Shown here piece after piece: positions 7,182 to 13,999 of a DNA stretch of 34,286 nucleotides. The number at the start of each line of letters is the position of its first letter. The stretch's first letter is position 1. Position numbers and translations under genes: made by a program. The notes beneath the pieces were generated by a model, which had not been told where the DNA came from, did not search any database, and saw nothing but the letters and a program-made list of their open reading frames with translations. The stretch is from Streptomyces mesophilus (GTDB lineage Bacteria > Actinomycetota > Actinomycetes > Streptomycetales > Streptomycetaceae), in assembly GCF_011044995.1 (NCBI RefSeq), contig NZ_JAAKZW010000067.1, positions 1 through 34,286 on the forward strand, in the 5' to 3' direction.

Positions 7182-7532
7182 GTGATCAGCATCATCAACC
7201 GCACCAAAATGACCGACGTTGACCGCTCGGTCGTCGCCACCTGCCCGCTCGGTATCTCGCTCCTGGGCACCGGTCTGTCCGGCGTTCGCGCCGGCCGCCT
7301 GGCCGCCCCGGCTCCCATTGCCGCCTCCGTGGATTCCGTCTCGCTGCTCGCCAGTGAGCGCAACCTCGGCGGCAATGAGCGACCGACCAAGGCACCGGAA
7401 GCAGCAGTAGTGGCACAGGCGCAGGCCTATGCCTTTGCGGCGGCCGGTGCCGGATCCCGGAAGCAGACGACGACGCAGCACCAGCACATGTGGGCCTTCC
7501 GCGGGCTCGAACCCTGGAGTGATCCAGCCTGA
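7182..7532 (+). CDS. upstream ORF (leader peptide) controlling wblC
   Basis: A 116-codon ORF starting at GTG 7182 behind the strong ribosome site GAGAGGAGG (7165-7173). It is rich in Ala, Gln and Thr, has no recognisable domain, and ends with MWAFRGLEPWSDPA. Its stop codon lies about 25 nt before the left arm of the intrinsic terminator at 7557-7597. whiB7/wblC genes in Streptomyces and Mycobacterium are known to have a uORF whose translation governs read-through of a terminator. When antibiotics or amino acid shortage stall ribosomes, an antiterminator forms. The peptide probably acts through the act of translation rather than as a protein. The length is long for a leader peptide, and internal start codons (for example ATG at codon 10) could give a shorter version. 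Confidence 0.75.
   Translation: MISIINRTKMTDVDRSVVATCPLGISLLGTGLSGVRAGRLAAPAPIAASVDSVSLLASERNLGGNERPTKAPEAAVVAQAQAYAFAAAGAGSRKQTTTQHQHMWAFRGLEPWSDPA
7497..7508 (+). promoter_or_regulatory. candidate antiterminator arm inside the uORF
   Basis: TTCCGCGG (7497-7504) is perfectly complementary to CCGCGGAA (7560-7567) in the left arm of the terminator. CTC (7506-7508) can extend the pairing to GGG (7557-7559) after a one-base bulge. The segment encodes Phe-Arg-Gly-Leu near the end of the uORF. A ribosome that finishes the uORF would keep this strand busy and let the terminator form; a ribosome stalled earlier would leave it free. The pairing is seen directly; the mechanism is inferred from known wblC/whiB7 attenuation. 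Confidence 0.6.
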
Positions 7533-7545
7533 TCGACGATCAGGC
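7527..7545 (+). other. small hairpin spanning the uORF stop codon
   Basis: GCCTGATC (7527-7534) and GATCAGGC (7538-7545) form a perfect 8-bp stem around GAC. The uORF stop TGA (7530-7532) lies in the left strand, so a terminating ribosome would melt it. It may act as a pause or timing element between the uORF and the terminator. Confidence 0.45.
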
Positions 7546-7556
7546 CGGCGCCTTCA

Positions 7557-7597
7557 GGGCCGCGGAACCCCATCCGGGATCCGCGGCCCTTTTGTTT
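7557..7597 (+). terminator. intrinsic terminator (attenuator) in the wblC leader
   Basis: GGGCCGCGGA (7557-7566) pairs perfectly with TCCGCGGCCC (7580-7589). The loop can add an inner CCC/GGG stem. The run TTTTGTTTG (7590-7598) follows at once. A real T-tract is rare in this GC-rich window, and it lies in front of wblC rather than behind a gene, so it is a regulated attenuator. It overlaps the pairing partner of the uORF segment at 7497-7508. Confidence 0.9.
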
Positions 7598-7708
7598 GTC
7601 CCGAACAGGGATGGACGAAGTCGAAGGGGCCACCGGACAAGCAGTACCTGGTACCAAGCCGCCACCCGGCCGACCGGCCGGAACGACCAGACGAGGACGA
7701 CACACACC

Positions 7709-8074
7709 GTGCCTACCGAAACGCACGCCCCGTCAGTACCGCCTTCAGAGACGAACCCCCCGCCCGGCCTTCAGGAGAACACCTTGACTCCCCTCACCGC
7801 GCTCACCGCGCTCGACGACGCCATCGAGAACCTCGGCGTACCCGTCCCCTGCCGTTCCTTCGACCCGGAGGTCTTCTTCGCCGAGTCGCCGGCCGATGTC
7901 GAGTACGCCAAGTCCCTCTGCCGTACCTGCCCGCTGGTCGAGGCCTGCCTCGCCGGTGCGAAGGAGCGGCGTGAGCCCTGGGGTGTCTGGGGTGGCGAGC
8001 TGTTCGTCCAGGGTGTGGTCGTCGCCCGCAAGCGGCCCCGTGGCCGCCCGCGCAAGAACCCGGTCGTCGCATGA
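7709..8074 (+). CDS. wblC: WhiB-family regulator WblC (WhiB7 orthologue)
   Basis: A 121-residue WhiB-like iron-sulfur transcription factor. Cysteines at about residues 48, 71, 74 and 80 (C-x22-C-x2-C-x5-C) bind the [4Fe-4S] cluster and dock onto the sigma factor. GVWGG (92-96) is the WhiB turn. The C-terminal KRPRGRPRK (108-116) is the AT-hook that marks the WhiB7/WblC class. WblC activates genes for intrinsic resistance to ribosome-targeting antibiotics and its own promoter. The start is uncertain. GTG 7709 gives 121 residues with a disordered Pro-rich N-terminus. TTG 7784, with AGGAGA only 6 nt away, would give 96 residues, close to the 92 of mycobacterial WhiB7. Either way the attenuator lies upstream. 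Confidence 0.93.
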   Translation: MPTETHAPSVPPSETNPPPGLQENTLTPLTALTALDDAIENLGVPVPCRSFDPEVFFAESPADVEYAKSLCRTCPLVEACLAGAKERREPWGVWGGELFVQGVVVARKRPRGRPRKNPVVA

Positions 8075-8412
8075 GCACCGCCGGAACCATCGACCGTCCC
8101 GAGACGCACGACCCCATGAAGCAGGCCCCCATGCTGCACCGATTCAAGTCGGCCACCGCCGACCGCGAGCCGCTCGGCTCCGCAACCACTGACTTCTCCC
8201 ACACCGGTGTGACCGCGTCACGCCAGAACAGGACCCGCGAAATGCAACTCCAACCAGAAGCCCTGGCCCGTGCACACATGCACGAGCGCATGCGCGAGGC
8301 CGACGCCGAGCGCGAGGCCGTACGCCTCGTGTCCGCGCGCCGGATGCAGCGCCGTGCGGAGCGAGCCTCGCTCCGTGCGCGCCGCGCCCTCGCGATGGCG
8401 GTCATGAACTGA
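8071..8412 (+). CDS. small basic protein overlapping wblC, function unknown
   Basis: A 113-residue ORF whose ATG overlaps the wblC stop codon (ATGA, 8071-8074), suggesting translational coupling and co-expression with the antibiotic-stress regulator. There is no ribosome site of its own. The C-terminal half is a long charged helix rich in Arg, Ala and Glu (HERMREADAEREAVRLVSA then MQRRAERASLRARRALAMAV). The N-terminal half looks disordered. An alternative start at ATG 8242, preceded by AGGACC, would give only the helical 56-residue part. Third-codon GC stays high before 8242, which favours the longer form. I recognise no domain; it could bind RNA, DNA or a partner protein. Confidence 0.6.
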   Translation: MSTAGTIDRPETHDPMKQAPMLHRFKSATADREPLGSATTDFSHTGVTASRQNRTREMQLQPEALARAHMHERMREADAEREAVRLVSARRMQRRAERASLRARRALAMAVMN

Positions 8413-8477
8413 CCGCGATCGTCCTCGCGACGGCGGCCGTCGACCGGCCGCCCGAGCGAGCTTGATCCTTCCGTGAG

Positions 8478-8512
8478 CCGCGGGGGTCGTCCGAACCGGG
8501 CGGCCCCCGCGG
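8478..8512 (+). terminator. hairpin terminator after the wblC operon
   Basis: CCGCGGGGG (8478-8486) pairs with CCCCCGCGG (8504-8512). The stem continues inward with two G-U pairs to about 15 bp, closed by a small loop. It follows the 8071-8412 gene and has no T-tract. Confidence 0.7.
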
Positions 8513-8544
8513 TGCGTTGTGCCCGGGCCCCGCGGACACGGGGC

Positions 8545-8550
8545 TATCGT
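8545..8550 (+). promoter_or_regulatory. -10 box of a leaderless promoter
   Basis: TATCGT (TANNNT) ends 6 nt before the GTG at 8557, with no Shine-Dalgarno sequence in between. It lies just after the terminator at 8478-8512, so the small zinc-ribbon gene probably has its own leaderless promoter. Confidence 0.55.
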
Positions 8551-8556
8551 CACGGT

Positions 8557-8739
8557 GTGGACGAGCAATCTCGCGCTGTGGAACAGCTGGTGTGCGCCCG
8601 CTGCGGCACCACGGCCGACGCACCCCGGCCGACCTGGACCTGCTCCGTGGAGAACGGCAGCCGCCGCTACTTCTGCGACGACTGCTCACGCGAACATCTG
8701 CGGGCGATCGAGGGGCGGTTGGACTCGTCCTGGTGGTGA
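8557..8739 (+). CDS. small zinc-ribbon-like protein, function unknown
   Basis: A 60-residue protein with two CxxC pairs (CARC near residue 12 and CDDC near residue 40), suggesting one bound zinc. It ends RAIEGRLDSSWW. The longer frame from 8473 is rejected because it runs over the upstream hairpin; GTG 8557 fits leaderless geometry. It converges with the UbiB-like kinase gene, whose stop lies 22 bp beyond. No enzyme domain is visible. It could be a small nucleic-acid- or protein-binding module. Confidence 0.75.
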   Translation: MDEQSRAVEQLVCARCGTTADAPRPTWTCSVENGSRRYFCDDCSREHLRAIEGRLDSSWW

Positions 8740-8741
8740 GG

Positions 8742-8760
8742 CCCCTGCGGTCAGCAGGGG
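8742..8760. terminator. short bidirectional hairpin
   Basis: CCCCTGC (8742-8748) and GCAGGGG (8754-8760) form a 7-bp stem with a 5-nt loop, filling the 22-bp gap between two convergent genes. Both stop codons abut it. Confidence 0.6.
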
Positions 8761-8761
8761 A

Positions 8762-10162
8762 TCAGGCCTGAGCCGCCGTCTCGTCCGGCTCCTCTTCCTC
8801 GTACTCCGCATCGACGAACCCGGGCACCCACTCCTCGAGTTCATCCCGCATCCGCACCGTCGCGCCCAGCTGGCACAGCACCCCGATGGTGCTCAGGGTG
8901 ACGCGGTGGATCAGCAGATACGCGGGCGGCAGATTGAGCCGCTTGCCCAACTGGTAGGCGGGGGAGCGGGGATCGCCGATCCGGGCGGCCTGCGAACGCA
9001 TCCAGCCGCGCGTGAAGGTGAACTCGTCGGCGAGGGCCGGTTCGATGATCGGCAGCAGATAGTCGAGCACCGCCTCCGGATCGAGGTCGATGCTCTCCTT
9101 GACGAAACCCTCTTCGCAGAGCATCCCGTAGACCTCGTCGGCCTCGCCCTCGAGCGCCATCCGCAGCGCCAGACCGATGGTCTCGGGCAGCCCGCCGGGC
9201 AGCCGGTCCACGGTGCCGAAGTCGAGAACGCCCAGGCGCCACGTGGCGGCGTCCGAGCCGTCCGCGTCTTCGGAGCCGTCCGCGGTGTCCGGCACGAGGC
9301 GGAAGTTGCCCGGATGCGGGTCGGCGTGCAGCAGTCCGGTACGTGCGGGGCCCGAGAAGAGGAAGCGGGTGAGCAGCTGGCCGGCGCGGTCGCGCTGCTC
9401 CTCGGTGCCGTCCGCGATCACCTCCGAGAGCGGGATGCCGTCCATCCACTCGGTGATCAGCACCTGCTCGGCCTGGTGCACCACCGCCGGCACCAGGACA
9501 TCCGGATCCCCGGCGAACTCCTCGGCCGTGGTGCGCTGCGCGGCCGCTTCGAGCCCGTAGTCGAGCTCCTCGGAGACACGGTCGCGCAGCTCCGCGATCA
9601 GCGGCTTGATGTCCATGCCGGGGATGAGCGGACCGAGGAGACGGGCGAACCGGCTCAGCTGATTGAGGTCGGAGAGCAGCGCCTCGCCGGCACCCGGGTA
9701 CTGGACCTTCACGGCGACCTCACGGCCGTCGTGCCACACGGCCCGGTGCACCTGGCCGATCGACGCGGCGGCCGAGGGCTTGTCCTCGAACTCCTCGAAG
9801 AGACCGCGCCAGTCCTCGCCGAGCCGTTCGGCGAGCACCGCGTGCACGGTGCGCGTCGGCATCGGAGGCGCCGCCTCCTGCAACTTCGTGAGCGCCGCGC
9901 GATACGGACCGGCTATCTCCTCGGGCAGCGCCGACTCGAAGACGGACAGCGCCTGCCCGAACTTCATCGCGCCGCCCTTGAGCTCACCGAGCACCTTGAA
10001 CAGCTGCTCCGCGGTGCGCTGCTGCAGCTCCTTGCCGACGAGCTCGGCCGATTTGCCGCCGATCCGCTTGCCGAGCCCCCAGGCCGAGCGCCCGGCGAAG
10101 CCGAGCGGCAGCGCGGCCAGTTTGGCGGTTCGGGTGACCGCCTTGCGAGGAAGATCAGACAT
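8762..10162 (-). CDS. ABC1/UbiB (AarF) family atypical protein kinase-like protein
   Basis: A 466-residue ABC1/ADCK/UbiB-family protein. Visible marks are the KxGQ-type motif MKFGQALSVFESALPEEI, the Ala-rich loop AAASIGQVHRA, the invariant lysine in EVAVKVQYPG, the catalytic loop LLHADPHPGNF and the DFG motif VLDFGTVDRLP. Relatives are ATPases that assist quinone/lipid metabolism. In an actinobacterium that uses menaquinone the role is open. No membrane span is obvious. The start at 10162 follows AGGAGGGG; a longer frame to 10237 is rejected. The ThiF-like gene upstream ends inside this start region (8-bp overlap), implying translational coupling. Confidence 0.92.
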   Translation of the reverse strand: MSDLPRKAVTRTAKLAALPLGFAGRSAWGLGKRIGGKSAELVGKELQQRTAEQLFKVLGELKGGAMKFGQALSVFESALPEEIAGPYRAALTKLQEAAPPMPTRTVHAVLAERLGEDWRGLFEEFEDKPSAAASIGQVHRAVWHDGREVAVKVQYPGAGEALLSDLNQLSRFARLLGPLIPGMDIKPLIAELRDRVSEELDYGLEAAAQRTTAEEFAGDPDVLVPAVVHQAEQVLITEWMDGIPLSEVIADGTEEQRDRAGQLLTRFLFSGPARTGLLHADPHPGNFRLVPDTADGSEDADGSDAATWRLGVLDFGTVDRLPGGLPETIGLALRMALEGEADEVYGMLCEEGFVKESIDLDPEAVLDYLLPIIEPALADEFTFTRGWMRSQAARIGDPRSPAYQLGKRLNLPPAYLLIHRVTLSTIGVLCQLGATVRMRDELEEWVPGFVDAEYEEEEPDETAAQA

Positions 10163-11423
10163 GCGCCCCTCCTGCTCCGGAAACCGGACTCCCAGTCCGG
10201 GGACCGGACTGCCGCGCCTTGACGGGCGGTTGATCACCGACGCGTCCTGTCACGCGGCGGGTCTGCTCGGTCATTGTCCCTTGTGGCGCTGGATCTTCCG
10301 AGGGCGCGTCGGAGTTGTGACGTACGGGTGGCCGTACCCAGCTGTTTTGTGCCCCGCACGGGCAGCCGGGATGCGGGCGCAGAGCGACGGACTGCCAGGC
10401 GAGGTGGGGGAGGGCGAGCTCCCAGCGGTGTCCGGCGGCGGCCGGTGTCTCCCCGTCGAGATGGGCCAGGGCATGGGCGGCGGTCAGCCCGGCGACGGCG
10501 GCCGAGAGCGTGAGCGCTCCCGCGGGTACGGGGGCGGCGCGCCCGGCACGTGCGGCGCCGCCCGACCGCCACTGGGTGAGCAGCAGCGGCCAGACCGGAT
10601 CCTCCTCGATCCGTCGGCGCTCCATGCAGCCGGCGCAGGCGGAGCGGCCGGGAAGGACGAGCGGTCCGGTGAAACCGGTGGCCTCGAGGACGCCCGCGTA
10701 CAGATGCGGGATGCCCCGGGCGGTCAGGTGCTCGACCTCGGCGGGGTCGGGCGCGTACGCGGCGAGGGCGTCGCGTGGCGCGAGAACGACAAGGGAGGGG
10801 ACGCGGCCGGGGCGCGTGGCGCAGCCGGCCGCGCACCGACGCACAAGCCGTCGCGCGGCATCCACTCTGCGCTCCCCGACGGACGTATCGGACAACCCGC
10901 CCGGGGTGACGTCCCATGGCTCCACCGTCCCGCTGTCGACCAGGTCGACCCGCCCGACCCCGGCGGCCGAGAGCAGCGCGGCCACCTGGCCGCCGACCCG
11001 TCCCGCACCGCGCACCTGCACGCTCAGGCGCCCCCGGGCGGCAAGACGCCTGATGCCCGCACCGGGCTCGCCGTCGAGCAAGGAGAGCGCGGCCAGCTCC
11101 GGGGTGAGGCGATGGGCGACGTCGGTCCGTGCGCGTAAGCGGTCGACGGCCGGATCGCCCGCACCGGCGGTCGCGTCGTCGAGCAGTCCCGCCGCGGTGA
11201 GACGGTCGAGCAGGGTGTCCAGTTGGCCTTCCGGCAGGCCCGCGTCCCGCGCCTCGGCCCGCAGCAAGGGCACCCCGCGGGTGCCGTCGATCTTGCGGAG
11301 CAGGGCGAGCATGCCGACCGCGACCGGGCCGAGCGTGCGGGCGTGTGCGGGGGTGACACCGAGTTGCAGGGTCGTGAGATCACGCCAGGCGTGGCGCAGC
11401 GAGGTCTTGAGTCGCGGGTGCAT
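10155..11423 (-). CDS. ThiF/E1-like adenylyltransferase
   Basis: A 422-residue protein with an E1-type Rossmann domain: VRGAGRVGGQVAALLSAAGVGRVDLVDSGTVE binds ATP and the following region would adenylate a C-terminal carboxylate. Two cysteine clusters (CAGC and CPC near the C-terminus) could form the E1 structural zinc site. The first ~100 residues (LQLGVTPAHARTLGP through LTAAGLLDDA) resemble the leader-recognition-like N-terminus of E1-like proteins from azole/azoline peptide systems. It is co-oriented and overlapping with the UbiB-like gene. ATG 11423 is chosen over the frame start at 11639, which would overlap the divergent metallopeptidase. No ubiquitin-like or precursor peptide is recognised nearby, so the substrate is unknown. 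Confidence 0.85.
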   Translation of the reverse strand: MHPRLKTSLRHAWRDLTTLQLGVTPAHARTLGPVAVGMLALLRKIDGTRGVPLLRAEARDAGLPEGQLDTLLDRLTAAGLLDDATAGAGDPAVDRLRARTDVAHRLTPELAALSLLDGEPGAGIRRLAARGRLSVQVRGAGRVGGQVAALLSAAGVGRVDLVDSGTVEPWDVTPGGLSDTSVGERRVDAARRLVRRCAAGCATRPGRVPSLVVLAPRDALAAYAPDPAEVEHLTARGIPHLYAGVLEATGFTGPLVLPGRSACAGCMERRRIEEDPVWPLLLTQWRSGGAARAGRAAPVPAGALTLSAAVAGLTAAHALAHLDGETPAAAGHRWELALPHLAWQSVALRPHPGCPCGAQNSWVRPPVRHNSDAPSEDPAPQGTMTEQTRRVTGRVGDQPPVKARQSGPRTGSPVSGAGGAHV

Positions 11424-11563
11424 GTGCACACGGTGCACCAGGGCCCGCTCACCCTGCCGAAAGTTGTCCACAGGCGGCCTGATAAGTCGTACAAACGAGA
11501 CCCGTCCGCGGCCCGCCAGGCCGGAACCCGCCCGGAGACGGGACTTCCGGCAGCGACAGCCGG

Positions 11564-11569
11564 TAACGT
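11564..11569 (+). promoter_or_regulatory. -10 box of a leaderless promoter
   Basis: TAACGT (TANNNT) ends 6 nt before GTG 11576 with no Shine-Dalgarno sequence between. It lies in the 152-bp divergent region between the ThiF-like gene and the metallopeptidase. Confidence 0.6.
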
Positions 11570-11575
11570 CGGGGC

Positions 11576-12214
11576 GTGCCCGCCGACCCACTGCACCGCG
11601 CCGGAAGTCCACAGCGCAGCACGAAGCACCAGCCGCCACGCGGCCCGGCGGCGAGCGCGGACCGGGCCGGTCCGGACCAGGCGGACCTGGATCAGGGGCC
11701 GGTCGAGGTGCGCAGAAGCGCCCGTCGGCGGCGCACGGTCTCCGCGTACCGCGAAGGTGACCGCACCATCGTGCTGATCCCCGCCCGGATGTCCGAGGCG
11801 GAAGAGCGGCGCTGGGTCGGCGTGATGCTCGACAAACTCGCAGCTCAGGAAAGCAAGCGGCTGCTCGGTGACGCGGAACTCGCCGAGCGGGCCGAGCTGT
11901 TGTCCGGGCAGTATTTCGAGGGCCGCGCCCGGCCCACCTCCGTACGCTGGGTCACCAATCAGAACACCCGCTGGGGTTCCTGCACACCGGCCGAAGGCAG
12001 CATCCGGCTCTCCCACCGCCTCCAGGGAATGCCCGAGTACGTGGTCGACTACGTACTCCTGCACGAGCTCGCCCATCTTCTCGTCCCCGGTCACGGGCCC
12101 CGCTTCTGGCGCCTTCTGGAGGCGTACCCGCGTACCGAAAGAGCCCGCGGCTACCTCGAAGGGGTGGTAGCCGCCGAGCGTCTTCCGCACCTGCCGGCCG
12201 CCCGCACGGAATAG
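11576..12214 (+). CDS. YgjP/WLM-like (M48-type) zinc metallopeptidase
   Basis: A 212-residue protein of the YgjP-like/DUF45 metallopeptidase group. The zinc site HELAHLLVPGHGPRFW, with HExxH plus a third histidine, lies near residue 163. It is preceded by the typical TSVRWVTNQNTRWGSCTPAEGSIRLSHRL region. The first ~50 residues are low-complexity, rich in Pro, Arg and Ala. The start GTG fits leaderless expression from TAACGT. Close relatives are widely conserved but poorly characterised. It is divergent from the ThiF-UbiB pair, and a shared regulatory region is possible. Confidence 0.88.
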   Translation: MPADPLHRAGSPQRSTKHQPPRGPAASADRAGPDQADLDQGPVEVRRSARRRRTVSAYREGDRTIVLIPARMSEAEERRWVGVMLDKLAAQESKRLLGDAELAERAELLSGQYFEGRARPTSVRWVTNQNTRWGSCTPAEGSIRLSHRLQGMPEYVVDYVLLHELAHLLVPGHGPRFWRLLEAYPRTERARGYLEGVVAAERLPHLPAARTE

Positions 12215-12262
12215 TCACAACCCGGCGGCGGTGAAGCCGCTGTGTACCGAGTCTGTCCCGGC

Positions 12263-12293
12263 TTGGCCCAGGCCCAGGATTTGCGGTTAGCCT
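12263..12293 (+). promoter_or_regulatory. candidate promoter of the TerD-AIM24 operon
   Basis: TTGGCC (12263-12268) and TAGCCT (12288-12293) are 19 bp apart, giving a start near 12300 and a short leader with GGGGGA about 12 nt before ATG 12339. The -10 fits TANNNT; the spacer is slightly long. Confidence 0.5.
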
Positions 12294-12338
12294 GACGCGC
12301 GACGCACACATCATCGGGATGGGGGACGGTCGTTACGC

Positions 12339-13985
12339 ATGGCCAGGGAATTCCAACGCGGCCACAAGGCCAAGATCAGTGATCTCACTCCGGGCACGGA
12401 TCTGTACGTAGGTGTGCAGATCGCGGCTCCTGGACTGAGCTTCGACATCAGCTGTTTCGGGCTCGACGCCAATGAGCAGCTCTCCGACGACCGCTATTTC
12501 ATTTTCTTCAACCAGCCGAAGTCGCCCGAGGAGTCCTTGCAGCTGCTCGGCGCGCAGTCCGGTGACACGGAGTCGTTCCGGGTCACGCTCGACCGCATTC
12601 CGCCACAGATCCACCGGCTCTCGTTCACCGCGACGATCGACGGCAACGGGCAGATGTCGCAGGTCGGACCCGGCTACATCCGGATCGTGGCCGGCGGCGA
12701 GGAGGTGTGCCGGTACGCCTTCGACGGCTCCGAGTTCACCACCGAGCGCGCCGTGATGCTCGGCGACTTCTATCTGAAGGACGTCTGGCGCTTCGCGGCC
12801 ATCGGCCAGGGCTTCGACGGCGGGCTCGACGCCCTCCTGAAGAACTTCGGCGGCGAGGTCGCCGAGGAGCAGCCCCAGGCCCCGCAGCAGGGTGCGCCCG
12901 CCTTCGGCGCGCCCGGCGGCCCCGCGGCTCCCGCTCCGTCCTTCGGCGCCCCTGCGGCACCCGCTCCGGCACCCGCGCCGGCCCCGGCACCGAACTTCGG
13001 CGCCCCGGCCCCGCAGCAGACGCCGCCGCAGCCCCAGGCACCGAGCGTCCACACGGCCCCCACCGTCGTCGCCCCGATGCCCGCCGGCACCGTCCCGCCG
13101 CCGGCCCCGGCCCCCGGCCAGCCCGCGCCGCCGCCCGGATACGGACAGCCGCCCGGGCAGCAGCCGCCTCCGGGATACGGGCAGCAGCCGCCCCAGCAGC
13201 CGCAGTTCGGGCAGGTCCCGGGCCAGCCCGCCGCGCCTCAGGGGTACGGTCAGCCGCCCGGCATGCCCGGACAGCCCGGAGCTCCGGGCGCGTACGGGAT
13301 GCCGCAGGCGCAGCCCGCCTCGGGCCCCGGCCTGCAGGCCGCGCTCCAGCCGTACAAGGAGACGGCCACCGGCACCCGCTGGACCCCGCAGAACCAGCAG
13401 ATGATGCGGGTCGACCTGAGCATGGGCGGTACGCCCGTCCTCGCCCGCCAGGGCAGCATGGTGATGTACCAGGGCAAGGTCGACTTCTCGTACAAGAGCG
13501 CCGGTTTCGCCGGCCGGATCATCGGCAACGCGACCGGCCAGGAAATGCAGTTGATGCGCTGCACCGGCCGCGGCCAGGTCTTCCTCGCCGAGAACGGTGC
13601 GCATCTGCACTCCATCGAGCTGCAGGGCGACGGCATCTGCGTCTCCGCCGAGAACGTCCTCGCCTTCGACGAGACGCTGCAGCACGAAGTGCGGCGCATC
13701 GAGGGGCACGGAATCCCCGGCGGCGCGCTGTTCACGATGCAGTTCCAGGGCACCGGCACCGTCATCGTGAAGACCCACGGCATTCCCGTGGTGCTTCCGG
13801 TCACGCCCACCACGTACGCGGACAGCAATGCGATCGTGGCGTGGTCCTCCGCGGCCCAGGTGATCATTTCCAGCCAGGTGCGCCTGCGCCGGAATTCCTT
13901 CCCGGGTCACAGCGGAGAGACCGTGAATCTCCAATTCCGGGGAGCGCCCGGCAACTTCATCGTCGTCCAGCCCTACGAGGTCTGA
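12339..13985 (+). CDS. TerD-AIM24 fusion protein
   Basis: A 548-residue two-domain protein. Residues ~1-175 are a TerD/TerZ-type tellurium-resistance domain: LTPGTDLYVGVQI, LSFDISCFGLDANEQLSDDRYFIFFNQPKSPEESL and acidic residues that would bind calcium. Residues ~180-330 are a Pro/Ala/Gln/Gly-rich linker with GYGQPPG-like repeats. Residues ~330-548 are an AIM24 (DUF124) beta-domain, ending NFIVVQPYEV. There is no signal peptide. TerD proteins are tied to tellurite, colicin, phage and envelope stress; AIM24 is named from a yeast mitochondrial protein and has no clear bacterial role. It heads a three-gene operon with two stand-alone AIM24 proteins. Confidence 0.9.
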   Translation: MAREFQRGHKAKISDLTPGTDLYVGVQIAAPGLSFDISCFGLDANEQLSDDRYFIFFNQPKSPEESLQLLGAQSGDTESFRVTLDRIPPQIHRLSFTATIDGNGQMSQVGPGYIRIVAGGEEVCRYAFDGSEFTTERAVMLGDFYLKDVWRFAAIGQGFDGGLDALLKNFGGEVAEEQPQAPQQGAPAFGAPGGPAAPAPSFGAPAAPAPAPAPAPAPNFGAPAPQQTPPQPQAPSVHTAPTVVAPMPAGTVPPPAPAPGQPAPPPGYGQPPGQQPPPGYGQQPPQQPQFGQVPGQPAAPQGYGQPPGMPGQPGAPGAYGMPQAQPASGPGLQAALQPYKETATGTRWTPQNQQMMRVDLSMGGTPVLARQGSMVMYQGKVDFSYKSAGFAGRIIGNATGQEMQLMRCTGRGQVFLAENGAHLHSIELQGDGICVSAENVLAFDETLQHEVRRIEGHGIPGGALFTMQFQGTGTVIVKTHGIPVVLPVTPTTYADSNAIVAWSSAAQVIISSQVRLRRNSFPGHSGETVNLQFRGAPGNFIVVQPYEV

Positions 13986-13999
13986 GGGAGCCCGAAGAA

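Noticed and set aside
7145..7222. Short ORF from ATG 7145 overlapping the wblC uORF start
   Set aside because: It has no ribosome site, and the strong site GAGAGGAGG lies inside it, serving GTG 7182 instead.
10155..11423. ThiF-like gene as part of thiamine or molybdopterin synthesis
   Set aside because: No thiamine genes are nearby, the only moa gene lies 9 kb away, and the N-terminal extension does not match ThiF or MoeB.
12333..13934. 533-codon minus-strand frame opposite the TerD-AIM24 gene
   Set aside because: Low-complexity antisense shadow; the plus strand encodes recognisable TerD and AIM24 domains.
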